DNA from: Coptis chinensis
Lineage: Eukaryota; Streptophyta; Magnoliopsida; Ranunculales; Ranunculaceae
Direction: 5' to 3'
Assembly: GCA_015680905.1 (NCBI GenBank)
Contig: CM027378.1
Coordinates: 81,807,501 to 81,871,500, forward strand
Length of the DNA stretch: 64,000 bases
Part shown: positions 58,110-64,000 of the stretch, in pieces
Layout of the letters: each line of letters opens with the position of its first letter
Position numbering within the stretch: the first letter of the stretch is position 1
Position numbers and translations under genes: made by a program
Notes under the pieces: model-generated
Seen by the model: only the letters and a program-made list of their open reading frames with translations
Database searches by the model: none
Told to the model about the DNA's origin: nothing

Positions 58110-58480
58110 TTACCTCAACGAAAGATGGCCAAAGGACAAAGACATCGAACCATCGCGGCAGTTTATGAGCCGCCGTTGGCGAGCCAAGAAGGGACGCCCT
58201 AAAATGATAGGTACAGAGTCGTTAGTGACTTCGTGGTCGAGGATAACAAAGTCGGCCGGGTAGTAAAAATTTTGGACTTTAACCAAAGACGCGTTTTCAA
58301 CCACACCCTTAGGATACTTAATAGACCGATCGACTAATTGCAATGTCATTTTAGTAGGTTGCATCTCCTCTAGACCTATTTGTTTATACAAATAAAACGG
58401 GAGTAAGTTAACACTAGCCCCCGTGTCTAGTAAAGTAGCGTCGCCTTGTGAGAATCTCCTAAGGTGCATTGTGCAAGAGG
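58110..58480 (-). pseudogene. Athila copy B protease
   Basis: On minus, LLDTGASVNLLPFYLYKQIG holds the aspartic protease motif DTGAS, followed by LVDRSIKYPKGVVENASL and IILGRPFLARQRRLINCRDG. This matches the protease of copy A closely. Some decay in the flanks. Confidence 0.82.
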
Positions 58481-58499
58481 GCGACCGTAGTCCTTATAC

Positions 58500-60530
58500 T
58501 TAACAATTCCATTATTTTTGGATAAAGTTGGGAACTGCTCAGTTTAGAAAGCGCCTTTAGGTATGTTGGTCTTACGCCTAGTAGTGCACAACTCCTTAAG
58601 AAACTTAGCGTGGTTAGGTAGCTTTTTTATAGCTTCAAGAAAAGGAAGGTTTTCGTTAGATTTTTGAAAACGGTTCCTAATCTCCTCAAAGTTAGTATCC
58701 CTGGTTAGCATGGCTAATTTATGAGGGAACGGTGGTTTCGCTCTATATTTAGCGTATGGCTCGACTTGATGTGTAACCTTGGCTTTCTGTTTCTTAGGTT
58801 GTGGTTTAACTGGTACCTCTACTGTGGTAGGTTCTTCAGTTTCTATTTCGGTATCTAGTTCGATATCCGGTGTAGGAGTATCTTGATGGGGTAACTATAG
58901 ACATAGTTACTTTGTTATCAACCACTCTTCCAGAACGGAGAGTGGTGATGGCATTTAGCTGACCTACGGATGTAGTTTCCATACTAGTATTACCATCTAC
59001 CTCAAAGGCTGTGTTTGCTGTTCTAGGGTTTGGTATCGCTTGGCCTGGAAACACGCCTTTTGGTTGGGCTTTCTCTTGGGCTACCTGTTGGTTTAAATTA
59101 TTAACGGATTGTAGAATGTGTTGGTTAGATTGAGCCATGGTTTGGAAAAGTTGTTGGCTCACTTGTATGAAGGTGTCAAGACGATCCGGTTGTGTGGGTG
59201 TAGTAGTCACGGGTGGTGTGACTGGAACTATCTTGCGTTGATTATTTATGGGCAGATTATGATAGTTATTATTTACCGGAACGATACCTCTATTAGCATT
59301 ATAATTATTATAACTACATTGACCTTGTGCTTGACTTTGTCGAGGTTGCACTTGGTTGTTATAATTATTATAATTACCCCGATCCCCGTCCTTGTTGTGG
59401 TGGAGCTTGGTTATAACCGCGTTGGGCCTAACATATTGATTATTGTACCAGAGGTGTGACTTGTTGGTTATTTCTCTAACCGAAGTTAGGATTTTGTCTC
59501 CAAGGGGCGTTAGGTTCACTATTAATGGAACAAGAATGTTCATAGGCTATAGGGACGATTGGAGTCGGGATGCTCGGGACTCAACCGAAAACTACATGGA
59601 TTTGAATTTACATTCATGACGGGGATAGGCTTTTGTTGTACGAAATGGCCTCTACCTTTTTGTGAGGGATTCAATTAGAGTTTTAAGCTCAGGATCTGAT
59701 TTAACCTCAAACATACTGGTAGCCTTAACTGTTGAAGAAGAACTAGCGGAGCGGGAGTAATCGTCACTACCCCCCAATTATTATTACGCTTTAGTCCGAT
59801 CTTCCAAAAATTTATATGCCTCGGTGCTCCTTTACTTAGGAAACTACCCCCATTATTATGTCTAGGACTTCTTTATGGTGGTGTAGAAGTCCTTTGATTA
59901 AGGCACGAACTAACGTGTCTTTTGCTAGGTGATGGTGTGGACACTCTATAAGGAGATCGGTGAAACGATTCTAAGCCTCTGAAAATGATTCATGAGGATT
60001 CTGTCGAAAGAAGTGAATCTTGGAAAACATTTCATCCGTCTTTAGGGGTGGGTAAAATGTTCCATAAACAAATTGAACAAGTTTGGCCCACGAGTCCACG
60101 TAATTAGGGCGCTTGGGCGCTTAACCAAGATGCCGCCTTTCATCAGCTAAGGTGAAAGGGAATACCCTCAATTTAATTTGTTCCGCACCAACCGTAGGAT
60201 GGTGGAATGTTGTAAGGACTTGTTCAATCCTACGTAATGCCGATAAGGTTTTTCATGGTCTTTCCATGAAAAGCGGGTAACAAATTAAATATATTTGGGG
60301 GATGCGAAATCCCCCACCGGTCTGCTAGAACGATGCAAGATTTAGGGCTATCGCCAAGGCTTTATAAAAGTCGAGAGAGGAGTCTCTCTTTCTTCATCCA
60401 TAATATCGTGGTGTGTGTGAAATAGTAGCTAGAGGTGTAGTGGGTGGGAAACTAGATAGACTTGTTTGTTGACGTTCTTTGTGTAATTACGTTTGTTGTT
60501 TTTCTTCGACCGGACCTTAATCTCATGCAA
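58500..60530 (-). pseudogene. Athila copy B gag
   Basis: The same order as copy A can be followed from about 60530 down: capsid-like words near 60280-59880, an Asn/Gln-rich part (GDRGNYNNYNNQVQPRQSQ near 59380), QPDRLDTFIQVSQQLFQTMA near 59190-59130, and the basic C-terminal part near 58800-58520. Several breaks are present. Confidence 0.8.
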
Positions 60531-61122
60531 GACTAAGTCGAACTTAACTAAACATGCAACACTCCAAACAATTACGATATACTAGTAGAAACCTCTAACC
60601 GGAGATCACGAGGTGTAAAGAAAGGAATACCTGATTGCATCCTTGCTTCGCTTATGAATAGCGTCTTGTTTACGCGTGTTCAGTGTATATAACAAGTTAG
60701 AACACTGAAAAACTTAAAAAATCGAAGTTCGAAACAAACCTGTAGAAATCCGGAAAATTTTGCTTTAGTATGTGAAAAGCGCCGCAGATGTATGCGTCGC
60801 GATAGGCGCTCGGTCGCTCCGTGTTCAAGTAACTTAGCGCGGGTCACGCTCGGTATGGGGGCGGGTCGCACTCTATGTTCCAGTAACTTAGCGCGGGTCG
60901 CGCTCGTATAAAGCGCGGTCGCTCCGTGTTCCAAGAACTTAGCGGTGGTCGTCGGTATGGGCCGGTCGCTCCGTGTAATTTTTCAGGGAACTTTTCAATG
61001 CTGAAATGAACAACCACAGTATGAATCAAACAAGGGTGGGTGGGTTTAATGGGACTTATAAATGACTAATTCTACTATGAAAACAATGCTAAAGTGCAAC
61101 TAAGATGGCAGCGACGCCATTT

Positions 61123-62598
61123 GATAAAAGATAAAATTGATAGTTTACCTACGAAATGAACAATGAACTCAAAACGTAAGTAAACTAAAACTATCTACGT
61201 ATCTATATTTATCAAAGTTCTACTCTCAATTCTATCAAGATAGAGTGGAGTAACAAATTCGTTCCACTCCTAGTTCTCTAGCATGGAATGTTTTCTAGTC
61301 TAATTAGTCGGTCTTAAGTCTAATGAGAGCTTTACGAAGGTGTGTTATACTACGATACCTATATGAAATTGATTATGTTGAATCTAACTACGAATGCTAT
61401 GGAAATATGATTGTTTTGAATTTAGATAAAGGATTAGAGGGGAATTGAATCCACCTCGAATCCAACTTAATAGCCTAACATAGATTCTTGTATCTTGATT
61501 CTTACGTTCTTACGGCAAGAAATTCGAGTTCTAATCCCTAGTGTTCATGGCATTTCTACTGAGTACTAACTAGCATGTGAGGTCGTCCACCCATTCTCAT
61601 GGCGAATCACGACCTTCTAGAGTGGAATAGATTCTACAATGCTTCTACACTATACCACTAAGTTTTCATCAAGGCTTCATCAACCCCTCTAATGGAGGTT
61701 TTAGCCTCGAATCATCAACCCATCATTTCCCATTGAATTATAACTACACATCATATCAAAATTCTAACTTTACTAATCTAAATTAAACAATAATCGAAAT
61801 CTAATTAATAACTAAGAATTGAATGATAACAAGAATTGAAATTAGATCTAATAAATTGTAAATGACAAAAATCGAAATTGACAAGAATAACTATTTTATT
61901 TATCTAATCAATAAAGAACAATGATTTAAAGTTTTAATCTAAAACAGGGAATGAAATTCTAAAATTGAGATCTAAAACTAATTAATGGAGGCTACTAATC
62001 TAATTTCTAATCTAGGTCTAACTATCTACCATTAACAAAGAGTGAAGCTTTGGTTTTTATACATTCAGATCCAAAAATCGTGCATGGGCTTGGAGCCACG
62101 TTTTGGGCCAGAGAATCAGGCCCAAAACCCAATTCTTTCAGTCTAAAAAGGCCTCTTCAGCTGCAGTTGGCTTCAACAGACTTTTCGTCCACTTCTGCTC
62201 CTCTGATTGGGTCAAGGCTTGGACCATTGGAAAGCTCTTTCCGATTCGGTCGTTTTGACATAAGGTAGGCCCCATTCCGAGGTCTGAGTCCAAAGATATG
62301 GCCTTCGGAAGTTCTGCTGACTTGTGTGCTGTTTCTGCCCGCGTCGACTTTTCAGCTTTTGATCGGGCTTTAGAAAGGCTTTATCTTCTTGAATCTTGGC
62401 CTTTAATCACGGAACTCCTTAGTAACCGACCTTTGCTCCTTTATCTCGCTAAAGTGGCACATTTCTGCACATAATGGACTTTGAAGCCTGAAATGCATAA
62501 AAACACGTGATCAGTGTTAACTCTTAATTATTACTCACATAATTGGTCTAAAAGTATGACTGTTACAGGGTTAAAACTACAGTTTTGGGCTCTTATCA
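61123..62598 (-). repeat. Athila copy B, 5' LTR (right)
   Basis: It matches 53630-55106 and, inverted, both LTRs of copy A. On minus it is followed by the primer-site-like TGGCGTCGCTGCC at about 61100-61120. Confidence 0.92.
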
Positions 62599-62603
62599 GG
62601 TAA

Positions 62604-64000
62604 TAAATGTTGTAAAAGGATGTGATAGTCATGGGATTTTAAGTTCTTGAGCTGAAAATCCTCCAAGTCCACATTATGTTTCCAATTTCCACTATATCCA
62701 GCAGGAACCTTCAATTGGTGCAAAGTTCTACAAAGCAAAACTCTCTCTGCACGTGAAAGAGAAAAAGCACCTATTGGATAAGACCACTTGTCATTCTTCA
62801 TTACCGACCACAAGTGTTTCTTTATCTTCCTAGCTTTAAGGTCCATACGGGCTTCGAGTCCATCCTTACTCTTACCTGTACCCATGATTGTTGCAAACAA
62901 ATTCTTTGCAATATTTTTTTCCACGTGCATCACATCTAGATTGTGGCAAATAGGCAGATGTTGTAGGAATTAAATATATAAATGAATATATGGATATGTA
63001 TACATAAAGTTACATGATATACTACTACATAAATGTTAAAAATACCTCCCAATACGGCAATGTAAAGAAGATAGAATCCTTTGAAAATGCTGAATTTTCT
63101 AGTTCTTTAGTTCTTTTTCTCTTCTTCTTCCTTCCTTCTGGTGTATCCGGCACCTTGCCAAACTTGTTATGAATTTGGCTCATTTTAATTTTTACTTAAG
63201 AACCCTTTAAACGAATAGGACGCTTACTGTGTTCTTCTTTTCCATTAAATTGTGCCTTCTAGACTCTAAAGCAATGATTCGGGTTTGCTAGGAACTTTCG
63301 ATGACCCATATAAGCAAACTTTTTTCCATGTTTCAGCCAAGTAGAATCTGTATCTTCACTACAAATAGGACATGCATACCTTCCCTCCGTTTTACGTCCA
63401 AAAAGATGGTGAAACGCAGGAAAATCGTGTATCGCCCACAAGCAAATTGCTTTCATAGTGAATGTCTCTTTAGCATGGGAGTCATATGATTCAACTCCAG
63501 CACCCCATAACTGTTTTAGCTCTTCGATTAAAGGCTGCAAGAAGACATCAATGTTATCCCCTGGGCTACTTGGACCAAGAATTAGAAGTGTCAACATGGT
63601 AAACTCTTTTCGCATGCACAATGATGGAGGCAGATTGTATGGAGTAATCATAACAAGCCAACAACTATAAATGCTGTTTTTGTTCCCAAATGGATTAAAT
63701 CCATCTGTTGCAATCCCTAATCTAACATTATGTGGCTCCGCAGCAAACTCAGGCCATTTAAGATTAATTGAGTTCCACATGGAAGAATCAACAGGATGAC
63801 GCATATAGCGTTGGTCAGAAACTGCATTTGCATGCCATTTCATATTCTCTACAATCCATGGTATGCTATACATCTTTTGCAATCTCTCAGCCAAAGGAAA
63901 ATACCTTAGCTTCTTCCATGGTTTAATCTTAGCCTTTGGTTTTAACGGGTTCACCGGTTGCCATCTGTTTTCACCACAAGTGGGACAACTAATCAAATCC
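62604..64000 (-). CDS. CACTA TNP2-type transposase gene, 5' and central part (continues past the right edge)
   Basis: On minus, 63996-63259 gives a tnp2 (PF02992) pattern: a zinc-binding-like SCPTCGENRWQPV, VSDQRYMRHPVDSSMW, RLGIATDGFNPFGNKNSIYS, SPGDNIDVFLQPLIEELKQLW, AICLWAIHDFPAFHHLFGRK and YACPICSEDT. It continues after an in-frame TAG at about 63258 with QFNGKEEHSKRPIRLKG and FTLPYWE to a GT donor near 63045. The next exon starts near 62965 (HLPICHNLDVMHVEKN) and reaches the Athila insertion at LLQHLLP. The acceptor for this exon looks like CCTACAA rather than an AG. This enzyme would cut and join CACTA ends. It is probably inactive. Confidence 0.82.

Larger units (their letters stand above)
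53630..62598 (-). mobile_element. Athila-type Ty3/gypsy retrotransposon, copy B (9.0 kb), opposite direction
   Basis: LTRs 53630-55106 (1477 bp) and 61123-62598 (1476 bp). GGTAA at 53625-53629 and 62599-62603 is the target duplication. Read on minus: primer site at about 61100-61121, gag (about 60530-58500), protease (58480-58110), then no recognisable RT, RNase H or integrase, then a 3' region with polypurine-like motifs. It is the same family as copy A but 5.8 kb shorter. The two LTRs differ more from each other than those of copy A, so it appears older. There are many breaks. Confidence 0.92.
44469..64000 (-). mobile_element. En/Spm (CACTA) DNA transposon, minus strand, right end outside the window
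   Basis: The left end at 44469 reads CACTATGTCAAAACAG and is followed to about 44790 by subterminal repeats. To the right, on minus, lie the two genes usual for this superfamily: a TNPA/Transposase_24-type gene (45124-51849) and a TNP2-type transposase gene (52197 to beyond 64000). An Athila copy (53630-62598) interrupts the second. Own sequence visible is about 10.6 kb, partly extra DNA in an intron. Several in-frame stops suggest it is no longer autonomous. Confidence 0.82.

Noticed and set aside
1-64000. tRNA or rRNA genes
   Set aside because: No cloverleaf with A- and B-box signals and no rRNA-like stretch was found on either strand by reading; short primer-site matches to tRNA ends are explained by the retrotransposons.

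Overview
The window is nuclear DNA of a flowering plant, most likely a eudicot. It is AT-rich, transposon-dense and holds no convincing ordinary host gene. Everything recognisable belongs to plant-type mobile DNA: Tat, Athila and copia LTR retrotransposons, a LINE with an RNase H tail, an En/Spm (CACTA) DNA transposon, MITEs and solo-LTR-like elements. The species cannot be fixed from the sequence.

Layout. (1) From 1 to about 12380 lies the 3' part of a Tat-lineage Ty3/gypsy element: RNase H and integrase on +, then a long 3' region carrying an intron-containing antisense gene, part of which is present twice, then a probable 3' LTR. A 4.28-kb solo-LTR-like element (6822-11101, duplication CTCAC) sits inside the antisense gene. 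(2) From 12381 to 16240 there is no gene; it holds two MITE-like elements and a hairpin. (3) From 16242 to about 40150 there is a four-level nest. A LINE RNase H remnant was split by a copia element (16978-39809, duplication TAAGG). The copia element was split by a second solo-LTR-like element (19249-37067, duplication CTCCC). That one was split by an Athila element (21016-35833, duplication TCAAC). Order of arrival: LINE, copia, LTR-like element, Athila. (4) From 40157 to 44468 lie MITEs and several CACTA-type left ends. (5) From 44469 to beyond the right edge is a CACTA element on the minus strand with its two usual genes: a TNP2-type transposase and a TNPA/Transposase_24-type protein whose exon structure can be followed. 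A second Athila copy in the opposite direction (53630-62598, duplication GGTAA) interrupts the transposase gene, and the last intron of the second gene holds about 2 kb that looks unlike its surroundings.

How the parts relate. The two CACTA genes would supply the proteins acting on the CACTA ends and subterminal repeats, as is known for En/Spm. The LTR elements are fossils with broken reading frames. Athila copy A still shows gag, protease, RT, integrase and extra ORFs, while copy B has no visible RT or integrase. The least expected signals are the partly duplicated antisense gene of the Tat element, the LTR-like family ending in TTATA that hit two similar target sites, and the repeated polypurine-like motifs in the 3' regions of both Athila copies.
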